NCBI GenBank assembly: GCA_963691655.1
Contig: OY829326.1
Coordinates: forward strand, 73,587,235-73,651,234
Length of the DNA: 64,000 nt
Direction of reading: 5' to 3'
Source: Toxonevra muliebris
Lineage: Eukaryota > Arthropoda > Insecta > Diptera > Pallopteridae
Below, one piece after another: positions 1 through 12,315 of the stretch. The notes under the pieces were generated by a model. It saw only the letters and a list, made by a program, of their open reading frames with translations, searched no databases and had not been told where the DNA came from. The translations under genes and the position numbers were made by a program. Position 1 is the first letter of the stretch, and every line of letters starts with the position of its first letter.

Positions 1-3000
1 TAATTCATGGACTTAGACATCGTTTTTATTACAATACGCTTTGATATTCTTTATCGTATGACTTTGGTCACTATCCTCTTGAAATATCTACAAATCTCAA
101 AATAGTATTTTGAAGAATATCATATACATATTCTTTCAGAACAATTGTAACGAACCTTTACCTTCTTGCATATATGATGGTCTGAAATGCGTGGCACATG
201 ACTTGAAAGCGGTTGCTGCATACCTAGCTATGCTTCAGACTTAGCTCAGGGAAAATGGGAGTGGGCTTGCTTCGCCGTCATGCTACAAGGAGGATCATAT
301 AAATTAAACGTATGCAGCAGATAAAAAGACAAACTGAGCCAACCAGAAGATTGACCTCAGTTAACTGACGTACAAATGGCATATGAAACTATAGAAGTGA
401 GGGAGGAAAGCTGAATATTTCCCTCTAGGTCTCTACCCACCCAACCTGTTAATGAAGAATATTTGTTGTTTCATTAACCCAAAGAGATACTTCTGCTCAC
501 ACTACTAAAATGTTTACTTTACATTTCATCAATTACAAAAGAAAGTTAATTCATCTTCAAATTCTTTTTAATATATCAAAAACCAAGAAATATTTAAATT
601 AATTTCGAACAATATGATGTTCATTTTATAAATTTATCCGTAGCATACCTAACTTAAAATATATCCAAAAGAAGTTAAATTTAAGAAACCGAAAAAAAAT
701 TAGTAGTAGAAAATAGTATTGTAAACAATAGAAAAACATTATTGATATTCAAGAGAGAAAAATAAACAGTATTATTTGTGAAATTGTTCTGTACTGTAAA
801 GATACCGATACGAAAAAAAGAGAGTGTAAGTAAAGTAAGTAAAGAGAGATAAATGAATGGAGTTATTTTTTTTTTGACTTAACGCTTTCTTTAATATACT
901 CAAACAAAATCATTAGTATAAAAAAATTAATAATAATAATGCCAAACTATCTTTAAGGTTTATAATATAAAATTTTTTTTGTTTTAACTTACGTACATAG
1001 ATTGACGATCCATCGAAGTTACGTTGGGCCCAGCGACGACGATGATGCTTTGATGAACATGTTTAATTTATGTTGGATAAAATAGTGTGGCACCTTAACA
1101 TTATTTTACGCTACTTATTTATCGCATGACACTTAAATTCGTAGTTGTAAATTCACTTTTCTTTTCTTGTTCTTAATTTAACTTAAATCTACCTTATAAA
1201 ATATAGCACTTAAGATATTCGCATGTTACTAATTTTTAATATTTAACACATTTTAATATTTTTCTTTAATTCAATATTTAACGAGTTAAGTTTTAAGAAA
1301 ATTTAAGGTTTAGATTTTAAGATGAATTCATGCTTTTTTTTTCTCTAGGTTAGGTTTAGCACTATGTATGTATAGCTAGGTTAAGGTTAGATTAAAGCTA
1401 GCATGTATTTCAATAGTTGTAAGGTTGTAGAAGATTTCCATATGAGTTTTCGTAAATGAGGTTAGGTCCGTTAGGTAGAACTGTTATGTAGGTCCGTTAG
1501 GTGACCCCACTTTAACCAAAATGTAGGTGCCTCCTATTAAATTAACAGGATTATCTTCAATTTCTGGATTTCGTACAAACAAATTTTGAGTTTTACTCAC
1601 CTAATAGAGGCATGCAACCCACTATTGAGGTTGTGACTAACAATTCCCATCGGAGAAGAAAATTGTATGTATGTAGGTAGGTTGTAGAAATACTTGTGGT
1701 GACTGTACCAAAAAGTACTTAGTTACTATTTTCACTAATTTTTAATTTAATGTCTTAACTTACGTTTTATGTATTTTTATTAAACTTCACTGACTACCGT
1801 TTTTAGGTTGATTTTAGTATAAATTAATTAATTTTTATTAACTTCGTTCGTGAAGACAATTTAATATAAACTTTTACTGGTATTCAAAAAAAATCAAGAA
1901 AATAAATTTTCTTGTTCAAGCTCCTGCTAGAACTGGTGTCTTCTACGGTTGCAAAGGAATTGAGCAAATTTTCAGAAGCAGAAATATAGCTAACTAGCTT
2001 AACTGTCCCTATCTCTAAGTATTAGTAGTAGCTATTAGCTAAAATATGCGTTCGCAACGATCGTCATTCACTCTATTTTCTATACACCTACATGTGAGTA
2101 ATAAGTACCATTTATGCACTAATGTTTTCATACATTGATGCGCATGCGTAGCGTAGAGTGATATGCGCTCACACAAACAGCTAAATCTCACATTCTTACT
2201 AGATGACACTTGCGGTTAAGATTTAATGTGCAGGTGTGACCATTATGCGACTGCGTACGAAAAATGATTGCGCATTCAGTTCTGCATGAGCAAATATTTT
2301 TAAACGCAGTTTTAACAATAACATATTTTAAATTAATTTTTCGTATCTCTACACCATTTTGGTTGGACATTACACAATGGGAGGAAAATATATGTCTGCC
2401 TTTTGACTTTCCGATAACGACCAAAGGCTTACTACAGACAGAACCAAAATGTAGTTACAATACAAACAAATGGCTTTAATGTCGCTTGGCTTAATCCCAA
2501 TCGATGTGGATCGAAAGAAATAACTTCCAGTTTTATTTGTGATAACTGCTGCAGGAGCAGTTCCTTACTTTAATCACACTCAATATTTAAATAACAAATT
2601 TATTTTCCTATGCATATACTTATGTGTGCATAGTTAGGTTTCTAATGTGAAATGGATTTTTGTTTTCATATTTAGAAAGTGAAAAGTGGAATGCATTTCT
2701 TTTTTTTTAGAAAATAACCAGAGAAAGACCTACAATCTAAATCTGGGTGAGTGTTGAACTCCCTGTACACCTCGACCCCATCAAGAAGAAAAAAGAGAAA
2801 TTCATAGAAATCTAAAACCAAACAAACTTTAAGCGACCTACAGACTGACATACAAATAGACAGACATACACCTTCTTTTACACTAACAACATCTACATAT
2901 TGCCATACCATATCACCGTCATAACCATGGAAATCGTGCTGCTTTATTTCATATTTCTAACAACAACAAAATACACAAAACAAAAGAAAAATGCCAAAAA

Positions 3001-6000
3001 GAAAGCGCAAATCACGAAAAAAAAAATCATTGTAGTCTCGAAAATGTTTGAAGATGTCGGTTCGTCTCTATGGCACTATGACTGTCTGTCAGTCTGACTG
3101 TGTGCTTGCCTTTTATCTTTAATATTTTTATATTTAGAAATTTGAATAAAAACTTAAACTAAAAGTTTACTGAACTCAAAAAGTAAAATAAAATGAAAAA
3201 GAAATTAAATAAAATTATTAAAATGTTAAAGAAGAAGAAGAAGCAAAATGAAAAAAAAAGAAAACGAAATCGTTTTTGTGTGAAAGAAAGTGAATTTTGC
3301 TGCTGACTGGTTGCAGTGAAACTGGGTCAAAACAGCTGATCGATCGTCACTCGTTGTGCGCCACGGCCCATCCCAGCGGTAAATGGAAGCACTAGAATAG
3401 CGCTAAACAAGCACATGTGTTCCATATAAATTTTAACATTGCATGTCCTAGCAGACAAGCACTTGTTTAGTGCAGTACCTTTAGCGTTAAACAAGCGCAA
3501 GAAAGAATGCGTTCCGCTCATTCATTCGCTGCTTCGTGCTTACTTTAGTTGAGAAAGAGAGGAGAGAGCAAAAATATCGAGAATCGATACATGCATTCAT
3601 AATTTTTCATTGCTGCGTCATTTTATTTTATTCTTTTCTTTTGCTTTTTTGTTAGTTTTAAACCAAGTACATATATAATTATATTTTTATTTATTTTTTA
3701 TAAAACAATTGCAAAAAAGAAATAAAATAAAACACACACACTTTTTGTGAAATTTCACAACCACTTTACTTCGGTTGTTGCTTGAAAACTAACTCGCTTC
3801 GTTTCTCGCTCAGCCAATATTTCGTAACGTCTCGCTGAACGATACTCGTTTTTATTACTCGATAGAAAACTTTATATGTTGTTTGCATGGTTGCTTTGCA
3901 ATTTCCGGTTGAAATGGTGCACTTGCAAGCACTTTTTAAGCACTTGATTTTGAAGCACTTGTCTAAAAAATCGCTGGGATAGTACAAATGTATATAACAG
4001 CGTCATTAGCTTAGTAGTGCGGCACAGTAGTGTGACGTTGCCGCATTGACGCAGCGTTTTGTATCTCCCAGCGATTGTGCATTTTGTGCGCAGGCGCAGC
4101 ATAATAAATTTTCTTTTGACACTTTTGATAAGTAAAAGTGAAAATTTGTTTAATTTCGATTGTTGTTTGATCATTATTAATGTTGTCATTGTTGTAGCTT
4201 GTAGTTACAAGTGCCTCTGTGAGTATATTTAAATTAGGCTCTCATAAGCAGGGCAAAATGAAAACAATAGCAAATCAATACACAAATAATAATACAAAAA
4301 TTTTAAAAGTTTAGTTCAGCCGAATATAAATACTCTCTAAAATATATAGGTACTATTTTCCTTATAATTTCAGAAGTGAACTAGTGAAGGGATTCGGTTT
4401 TGCTTTCCTATACCCAGCGATGTGTAGTAATGAATACTTTAGGAATTGAATTCCTCTCAAATTCCCATTCCTTGGAATTGAGTTAATTTTTTGGTTAACT
4501 TCATTTTTGGCAATGGTAATTAACATTTCCATTTCTTCAGTAATGGATTCAATATAATTTGTAATTTAAAATATGCAAATCCCTAAAGAAAATTAGCAAG
4601 TACTTGAAAGCCAAAAAATTACTTTTCCCTTGTGTAATCAACTACTTTCGTGGAATTAAATTTCAAAAAGGCTGGAATAATTTCTAAGACGTAATTAATT
4701 TTATTTGCATTCAATTCCAAGAAGTTAAATTGATTATGTGTAAGACATGAAAAATATTGTTGCAAAAACAAAACACGCAAGTACCATTTGCTTATTGGTA
4801 TTCAAATCAGACAAAAGTAATTATTTACACACGGGAAGAGAATTCCAAAGTTCAAGTACTTTTTCAATTCCTTCATTCTTCCTTCATTTTAAAACACTAA
4901 CACTACAATTCAGGAATAAAATTTAACATTTTTCCAATTCAATTCCTGGGAATGTAAATCCCTTGAAATGAAAAATGTAATTCCAACGGAACTGAAATTA
5001 CCCAGCTCTATCTATAGACCTACGCATTAGAAGTCTTCCAAAGTCGTGCACAAAAATTTCTAATTGCATCTTTTCGGCCCAATAGTTATCCGTATCGCTA
5101 TATTAGAAATCCTAAGATTTCCTTCCCACGGGGTGTTAAATTTGTAGTTTTTTTTTTTTGTACAAAAAAATCACACGCCCACTCATTAAAGGGTGAAAAC
5201 GGTGCATTTTCATTTTATAATCAGTATCTAATGTATAACTAAAAATACTTTGAAGTTTTCTAACTTTCGCTGTCTAGTTTTAGGTGTAAAGTATAGAAAG
5301 ACCAAATTAAAATACAAATATATTTTTGATTTTGTTTTTCTTATTAAATCATAAGTTTTCATTTTACCTAAATTGTTTACTACAATTTGTCGTTTCATTT
5401 CTTAATGTATTTTTCATTTACGTTTTTTTTTTTTTGGTTTTGTTTTTTCTACTCTGCATAATGAATACAAAATATTTTACTAACTATGTATATATATGTG
5501 AGTAGTGTACATGTATTTGTATGTGACAAAGTTGGGGTCAGTCAACTTCCATGGCATATGCTGCGTTCAATGGCTTTATATATATTTAAGTTTATTTTTT
5601 TTCCTAATTTCAATTTTATTGTATTATATTGGCGTCACTTTCTTCTTTTTTACTTGGTTATTGTCGACGTCATTGTTGTGGCCTAAAGTGAAATTATGAC
5701 TTCATTTATACGCAATTATTGTAATTTGTTTGTATCTATTTTGTTTACTAACGAATATATTTGAAGTTGATTTGTTGAGATAATTGAAATGAATTGAACT
5801 TTCATTTTCACTTGCTGTGAACTTAATGGTTTTTTAATTTTAATTTAATTTAATGATTTTTTGACATTTTTTTTAGTTTTAGTTTAAAACTTGAAGAACA
5901 GCGATTTCTTTTTTCTCTGATTTTCGGCTTCCTTATATTTTTAAAAGTACTCCCCCAAAATATTAGTGAGAAATTTGGAATAAAACGAAAGTTTGGCAAA

Positions 6001-6080
6001 TAATTGTGCCTTGCTGTACTAAAACAGAGATCTAACGTCCAAAAACAAGTTATCGAGAAAACAGCTGCTAAAGTAAACAA
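1..6080. other. AT-rich non-coding stretch
   Basis: No credible gene is visible; open frames are short, low-complexity and often on both strands. Small local structures include a 14-base direct repeat (taggtccgttaggt) near 1463 and 1489 and an inverted pair around 3392-3475 built on gc(g/a)ctaaacaag. A zone at 4430-4990 is dense in ggaatt/aattcc words and may be an old repeat. It is intergenic or intronic DNA as far as can be read. Confidence 0.5.
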
Positions 6081-6088
6081 TTATTTGG

Positions 6089-6420
6089 CTTCAAATCGCT
6101 ACTCAGAGGTTTTCAGGGTCGCTGATTACAAATCTGGTATAAGATTTCTAAAATTTAAAATGGCGGATCCAATATGACAAAAGAATTTTTAAAAATTGAT
6201 CGGATTCGCTTGAAACTCATAATTCGGGGATTTCTGGGGACGCTGATTATGAGTCTGATATCAGATTTTCAAAACTAAAAATTGCGGATCCAATATATCC
6301 GACTATTTTTCAAGTTTATAGGATTCGCTTGAAACTAGTTACTCGAGGATTTCCAGGGTTGGTGATTGCAAATCTGGCATTAAATTCGTAATCAGTGACC
6401 CCAAATAACCCTGAGTAAGC
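6089..6420 (+). repeat. ~133-bp tandem repeat, about 2.5 copies
   Basis: Three successive blocks share the same word order: ggattttcagggtcgctgat, an aatctg(g/a)tatcagatt element, aaaatggcggatccaatat, then gattcgcttgaaactc and a tactcgg-like join. The period is about 133 bp (starts near 6089, 6222 and 6355). The last copy is partial and followed by an inverted end (aatcagtgaccccaaataac). Single diverged copies occur at 22255-22345 and 27670-27815, so this is a dispersed family that is tandem only here. It has no coding capacity. Confidence 0.75.
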
Positions 6421-7286
6421 TAATCAGATCCATTTTTAGAAAATCTTGAAGACCTTCAGTATCCACCAGGGATAGCTGACTAAAAAAATTTGTATAAAAA
6501 AATAATTTTTCAGATTTTTAAACGTAAAAATTTATTTTAAAAAAAAACTTTAAACGCGTTTTTCTCCTAGTAGGACTAATATTTTCCAGTTATACTGAAC
6601 TGATTTTGAAAAACTTAACTGTGTGGAACCTCAAATTGCAACATTCCGCCCCCCCCCCTCCCCTCTCTTTTCTATAAGAGAAATTCCAAGTAAGAATAAG
6701 TATTTTTTTTCGTTTTTTTGAAAAAAAGACCCTAAAAAAAAGGGGGAAGGACAAAATTTCACTTTTTTTTAGTTTTAATGTCTAACAATTACAACTTTTT
6801 TTTGTTTATGTTTTTATCTTTATTAACTTAACTATTTTGGATATGCCCTCTACCGCCGCCATCTTGGATTAAAAGTCGTCAAAACAACTTTTTTTCTTTC
6901 CCAATAAGATACTTATAACATCTCTTAGGAACTTTGTAATAAAACATCATAGTTTTTTTAAAAAAAATTACCCAAAAAGTCTATTTTTTCCAATTTTGAA
7001 CCCCTTTAAGAGGACTTGTGCATTGCTCGAGTCAAAAAAATGTAAACTTCGAAACTGTATAAAAAAAATACGATAGAGAGAGAATTTTTTTTTATTTTAT
7101 AATACTTCCAATTATCTTTAAATTATTTTTTTTTTTTCAATGTGATTCAATAGTTTTCCTGTCCACAAAAAAAATCGCCCTTTTAGACGGCGGGTATTAT
7201 AAATTTTTTGCATTTTTAAGAAATTCTTAGGGCTGCATATAAAATTTTACAAATTATGGCAATTTATTGAAGTTTTTAGCAAAGTA

Positions 7287-8229
7287 GGGCAGAAGGGGGA
7301 GCATTCGCCACTGGTGCGAAAGAAAGTTTTATAATTGAAACAATCTATAATTTGTGCTTTTATCGATCATCTTTCATCCCTTCTACTTTGACGGTTGAGC
7401 TTTGTAAGTGATCGTGGGCAGACGTGTTTTTGTGTTTTTCGGGTGGTTACAAAAATATTTGATAGTAAGTAAATCTTGTAATAACTTTTTTATTTATTGA
7501 GTGAGAAAAAAGTTGTTCAACTATGTTATTCCGGTGTTATTTAATTAAAGAATAAGCAATAGTTTCTTTTTATAAATGTTCAAAAAGTTTAAAAAAATTA
7601 TGTTTTTATGAAAGTGGTTGCTCCTGGGGCACATTCACCAGAATGCGGATGGAGCGATTTCGACGGCATATGATATGAATTTTAGACAGTATAATGTTAA
7701 AATAAGTCATATCTAAATAAATTCCTCTGGATCAGTACTGTCCACGTATATATGTCCATGTATATACAAATGCTTATTTTTTTTAATAAATAACTTATAT
7801 TTTTTAACAAAATATTTCAAAAATGAATCATTTATATTTTTGTTACTTTATGTTATAAATAAATTTTCATAAATTAAAAATAAGTAGAACTTATTCTGAC
7901 TGATAATATGTAATAGTAATATACGAGAGCAAAAATTAAAAAAAAAAATAACTATTACTTTATCAAAAACCTTGAATTTTATTCCTTGACGGTTGCACCC
8001 CACCTCCTTGACGAATGTACCCCATGACTGGGGCACTTTCACTATTTTGGACTACTTGGAAAATCATCAGAAAAATAATAGAAATCATTAAGATAATCAA
8101 CTCATAAAGATAACAGATGAAAGCTAATAAATGTAAATATCTAATTAAAAAATAATTAAAAAAAAAATTATTAGTTTAGCCTAGACAATACTTTAAAAAA
8201 AAAAGTGGCGAATGCTCCCCCTTCTACCC
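7287..8229. mobile_element. 943-bp TIR element with TA target duplication
   Basis: Inverted termini of 26 bp with one mismatch bound the segment: gggcagaagggggagcattc at the left, and the inverse with t for c at position 4 at the right. Both ends are flanked by TA (7285-7286 and 8230-8231). Internal words such as ggggcacattcacc and aatgtaccccatgactgggg echo the terminus. There is no transposase frame, so it is a non-autonomous element. The TA duplication points to the Tc1/mariner superfamily, but the terminus is not one I recognise. Confidence 0.75.
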
Positions 8230-8237
8230 TATGTCCT

Positions 8238-8556
8238 AACGACGACCTCCATAATCTAGTAGGTAGTGCACTAGACTTTCATCCGGGAGATTCGGGTTCG
8301 ATTCCCGTCTCCGTCTGGCGGTTAATTCTCATAACCTTTTTATATTCACTGTCGATATGAAGTGTATGAGAATTATAAGATAGTGTACAAGTTCACGCCT
8401 TGGTTGGTAATGGCAAAACCACTAAGCTGATAAAAAATTGCCACACTGCCGTTCGGAATCGTCATTAAACTGTAGGTCTAACTGTATGATATCACAATGG
8501 GCTGTTCAGGCCTAAGCGTGTCTCTCGACAGCTACTCCAACCTAACCTAAGTCCTA
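8238..8556 (+). repeat. tRNA-derived SINE
   Basis: The head (about 8244-8320) looks like an RNA polymerase III promoter. It has an A-box-like taatctagtaggtagtgcac and a perfect B-box ggttcgattcc, as in Glu/Asp-type tRNAs, but it cannot fold as an intact tRNA. A roughly 230-bp unrelated body follows, ending near ctccaacctaacctaa. The same head recurs at 63307-63388 and a related one at 31600-31662. It starts only a few bases after the right end of the TIR element at 7287-8229. Confidence 0.7.
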
Positions 8557-8999
8557 AAATTGCATTACTAATCTGTCGTTCAATTTTCTCGAAATTGCTG
8601 TCAATATAATGATTCTCGATTATTACCAAGTTCTGCGAAACTACATCTACTAAACGACATCTTGTAAGAGAATAATTTTCAAGAATATATCTGCAAATGA
8701 TGTTTTTTATTTCAAATGTTAAAAATCACGTACACATGTGTATGGAAATATGTTTCTGTATCTGATACCGATGCAAAACTGGATTATCATATCAACAAAA
8801 CCAAGAATAATTTATTCAAACACGTGTGTGCATACAAATCATAAAATCAGAAAAAAAAGTTATTGAAAACTACACAAAATTCAATGTCAACCTACTACAA
8901 TAAAAAAATCTATTATCAATGTTTTGTATATGCACCTCACTGGAATTACAATGCAAAAGGTCAGAAGTAGGAGTACAGATAAATATGTAGCTACATATC

Positions 9000-9237
9000 G
9001 CTGCCTTAATTTGCTAAAGCCCTAACACACATTTTTAAAATTTTACAGGAGAAGCAAAAACCATTTTGTTATTTGGAGTGCGGCTTCGAGAATTTTTAAT
9101 TTAAACTAAAAGAAAAGATCGTAGGTTTTTGGTGCAAGTCTTTGGATTATGATAAAGAGTGCCCACTCTTTATCATAATCCATCAAAAACTCAATATTGA
9201 GAAATTTTATGTTAGGGCCTTAGCAAATTAAGGCAGC
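9000..9237. mobile_element. 238-bp MITE with 28-bp TIRs and central palindrome
   Basis: The left terminus at 9000-9027 (gctgccttaatttgctaaag...) is repeated inverted at 9210-9237 with one mismatch in 28. At 9144-9181 there is a perfect 18-bp inverted repeat with a 2-base spacer (arm ggattatgataaagagtg). ATC flanks both sides and could be a 3-bp target duplication. A partial terminus-like word (tgttagggcaaattaagg) is present at about 39984. Non-autonomous; superfamily unknown. Confidence 0.75.
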
Positions 9238-9370
9238 ATCTATATATATTTTTGATACAGTATGTAGAAAAATTAAATTGTAAATTTTAAAATAAAACTT
9301 TAGCACCAAATATCTTCCCAACAATACTTAGATAGCTTTAAATTCAAATTTCGAAAACCATTAAAAATGC

Positions 9371-9480
9371 ATGGACTTCGGGAATTTAGGGGTTCTTATC
9401 GTTTTTCGTTTTCTAAGAAACCCCTGGATAACAAAATGGCAGCCGTTTGGAAAAGGGTTTAACCCCTCCTCCCTTACCGA
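9371..9480. repeat. Dispersed repeat, inverted copy at 39.5 kb
   Basis: The stretch around cgtttttcgttttctaagaa and cccctggataacaaaatggc matches the reverse complement of 39470-39550 over about 75 bp. The open frame here is therefore repeat-derived and not a host gene. Confidence 0.6.
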
Positions 9481-10903
9481 TGAAAACTTCATACTTCATC
9501 AAAGTAAGACGATCATAGTCATGAATAAAAAAAAATTTTTACGGAACAATTTAATACCTACCCTTGGGAAATTTCTGGTCCCGCTAGTGTATGTACGGAT
9601 AGTATAATAAAAATTACATATATTACTGGAAACCACAGCCTTAAAAACAATCTCAAAGCTATCTATTATTTTAAAGATTTTCGCTGGTCAAGTTTTGTTT
9701 TCATTTTGACAACATAATTTTCCCCTATACTGTATGTACTATTATTATTGACAATTTGATTTTTCTTCTCAGAATTATTGCTGCTATTATTCACAAAATT
9801 TTTCGTTTTGGTAGCATATTTATCTATTTTGTTTTTATTTATATTTTATACCTTTCAGCAGCAGAAAAGCAGATGTGAAATTTTTGTGTTTTTATGTACC
9901 ACGAAAAACGATAAAATTCTGTAATAAAATTCATGAAATTTTCGGAATTTAACTCTGGTACCCCCCTCATGGTAGCAAATTGTACCAAAAAAAATGATTG
10001 ATGAATCAGGCTTGCGACGTTTAGGTTGATGGAAAATACGCAACGGGAACCTACATATATTTGTACACTCAATTTCAATTACGTTGTTTCAAAAGTCGGT
10101 TTTGGTTATACGAGTATCTCCTATAAAATCTAGAAATAATTTTTCAATATTTTTCTCAATATTTAAATTCCTTTCGGTCTATTTTAGGATAGTTTTTGAT
10201 CTAATCCTTAAAATCTCTCATCATTGAAAAATTCAAACCTAAATATATAAAAATAGTGTTTTTCAACCGTCTATAAAATCTAGTTGCAGATTATGTTTTA
10301 TCATTTTAATTTTAAACTGGTATTATTTACTGTTTCAATCGTTCTGTCTAAGTTTTTGTTCAAATCGTTAAATTCAATACAATTTTAAAAAAGGTTAGAT
10401 TTACAATGTAAAATGCCAAATTTTGGACTGATTTGAATTTTTAAAGTCTATTTATTGAACTTCACTTCTTCTTCTTTTATGCTATAAAATCCCATAGAAA
10501 TCGAGTCCTTCCCAACGATTCATGTTGTGTGAATTGTATGTGTACACAAATGGAAAGCAGCTACAGTTTTATGAATGTATTCGAACGGCAAAGTGAAAAA
10601 CTTTTCTGTGACAATTCCTTCTTACAATTATTTATGAAAACAGAACTTTTTCACATCTGAAGACCTGAAATTTAATGAGTCACTCTGTGGCTCTTAATAG
10701 AAAGTGCTCAAGAACTTTTTTAACACATTTTTGTAGATATTCTTTTCAAGATAGCCAAAGTCTTGTCGTATTATCTCTTCACTTAACATTTTCCTGACTG
10801 TAAGAAAATTAGAGTCGAAACCCAAGTTCGTATTCGCTAACCACCATTTCATTGTAAAAAGATATTAAAAAAGTTTCCACTGAAGACCATTGAGTCACCT
10901 GTG

Positions 10904-10978
10904 ATCCATACCTAAACTTAAATTTAAAAAAAAATATATATATATCCATACCTAAACTTAAATTTAAAAAAAAATAAA
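10904..10978 (+). repeat. 37-bp tandem duplication
   Basis: The unit atccatacctaaacttaaat followed by ttaaaaaaaaa occurs twice in succession (from about 10903 and 10944), separated by a short (at)n run. The copies are identical, so the duplication is probably recent. Confidence 0.8.
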
Positions 10979-11499
10979 CAAAAATTTTAAAATATGGGAA
11001 TTATTTCTGAGTAATATTTTTTCAACAACATATTGAAAATTTAACGTTTTTTTACAAATTGTAAAACTTCAGATTGAAAATAGGTAAAACAAAAATAATT
11101 TGGGGTTCTGACCCAACCCCTCCCCCCCCCCGCCCCCCCCGAAATGTAGAAACTTTATTCTAATTTTTGAGATTAATTGCCAATGGATGGAAAAAAAAGG
11201 CAAAATAAAATCTATTTAACGATATTTTTTACTTCCATCGGTTTTTTTTTTTCTAAAAAGTCATATATAAAAAATAAATTTTAAATCTTAGTTACACTAA
11301 GCGATCAAATCCGATTTGTTTTCTTCGACATGAGATTTGACTACGGATTCAAAAAGAGACGGTGATGCTGAGCACTCCTGCATTCATAGTTTTTCTGGGT
11401 CAGTAACTGTTTTTGATTTAAGGTTTCGTCCTGAATCAGTTTGAAAAGTTAAAAAATTAATAAAAATAGAAAAAATTATCGGATCCTTGTAAAATAAGA

Positions 11500-12050
11500 C
11501 TTGCTTGAACCATTTTTTCCTAAAACGTGAAGTGATGGGAAGTTTTTGACCTCATATTAGTGTTCAACGTGAAAAATTCTTTCGCAAAAACTCCATCTTA
11601 TTAGCAAAACCCATCTTAAAATTAATTTTTTAACGCATTATTGCTCAGAGCACCACGACTAGAAAGCCATATAAGCCAACCTCATCCTCTACTATTTTTT
11701 GTAATTTTTTTAAGGTTGGGTACATCATCAGTAGTGGGAAGTCAATGAGTTAATGAAATTATGTCCCTCACGATAAAAAAAATGCACTAGAATGCACATT
11801 GAATAATATTTATTTGAAAAAATTTAATTTGATTATTCTGGGAATTTTTTGTCACTTTTGGCCATTTTTTTGAGGTTAAGATTAAAAAAAATCGGAAAAT
11901 TTTTCCTAAAATTTTAACTTTATAGGGCCCATCAAATGTATCATTGATTTAATTTATTGTATTAAAAATCAGTTTGATAAATATTATTTATGAATATTTT
12001 CTTCGAATGAAACCCACCCCGAAAAAAATTTCTGGCTACGACCCTGGTAT
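11500..12050. repeat. Dispersed element with hAT-like end, copy 1
   Basis: This segment aligns, inverted, with 36462-37160. Shared blocks include tttttgacctca, ttattgctcagagca, ttgaggttaagatt, and the terminal ctggctacgaccctg/cagggccgtagccag. The terminus resembles the CAGGG-type ends of hAT elements, but I did not find a matching opposite end or duplication. No coding frame. A poly-C run with two G-broken parts lies just outside at 11118-11140. Confidence 0.6.
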
Positions 12051-12315
12051 CTTTCTTGTAAAGAACTCAGAAATTCAAGATGTCTGTCTTTATTTCATTA
12101 TTCTTAAAACATTTGCAAGGGCTATCGGTTGATATCATCGTACTAATCCGAGCACAGACAAATTTTTGATCATCATCAGTTGACAAATCCAACAAGTTTT
12201 TTTTTAAATCAGTTTTGTTTTTTAATTACTAGTCACCCAATTTGAATGCTAAATTATCGCTATTCAATTCCGCGGCGCATTACTCGCGAAATTAGAGTTA
12301 TTTAATTTTAATTTT

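Noticed and set aside
8244..8320. Functional tRNA gene
   Set aside because: A and B boxes are present but acceptor and anticodon arms do not pair; it is a SINE head. The same holds for 31600-31662 and 63307-63388.
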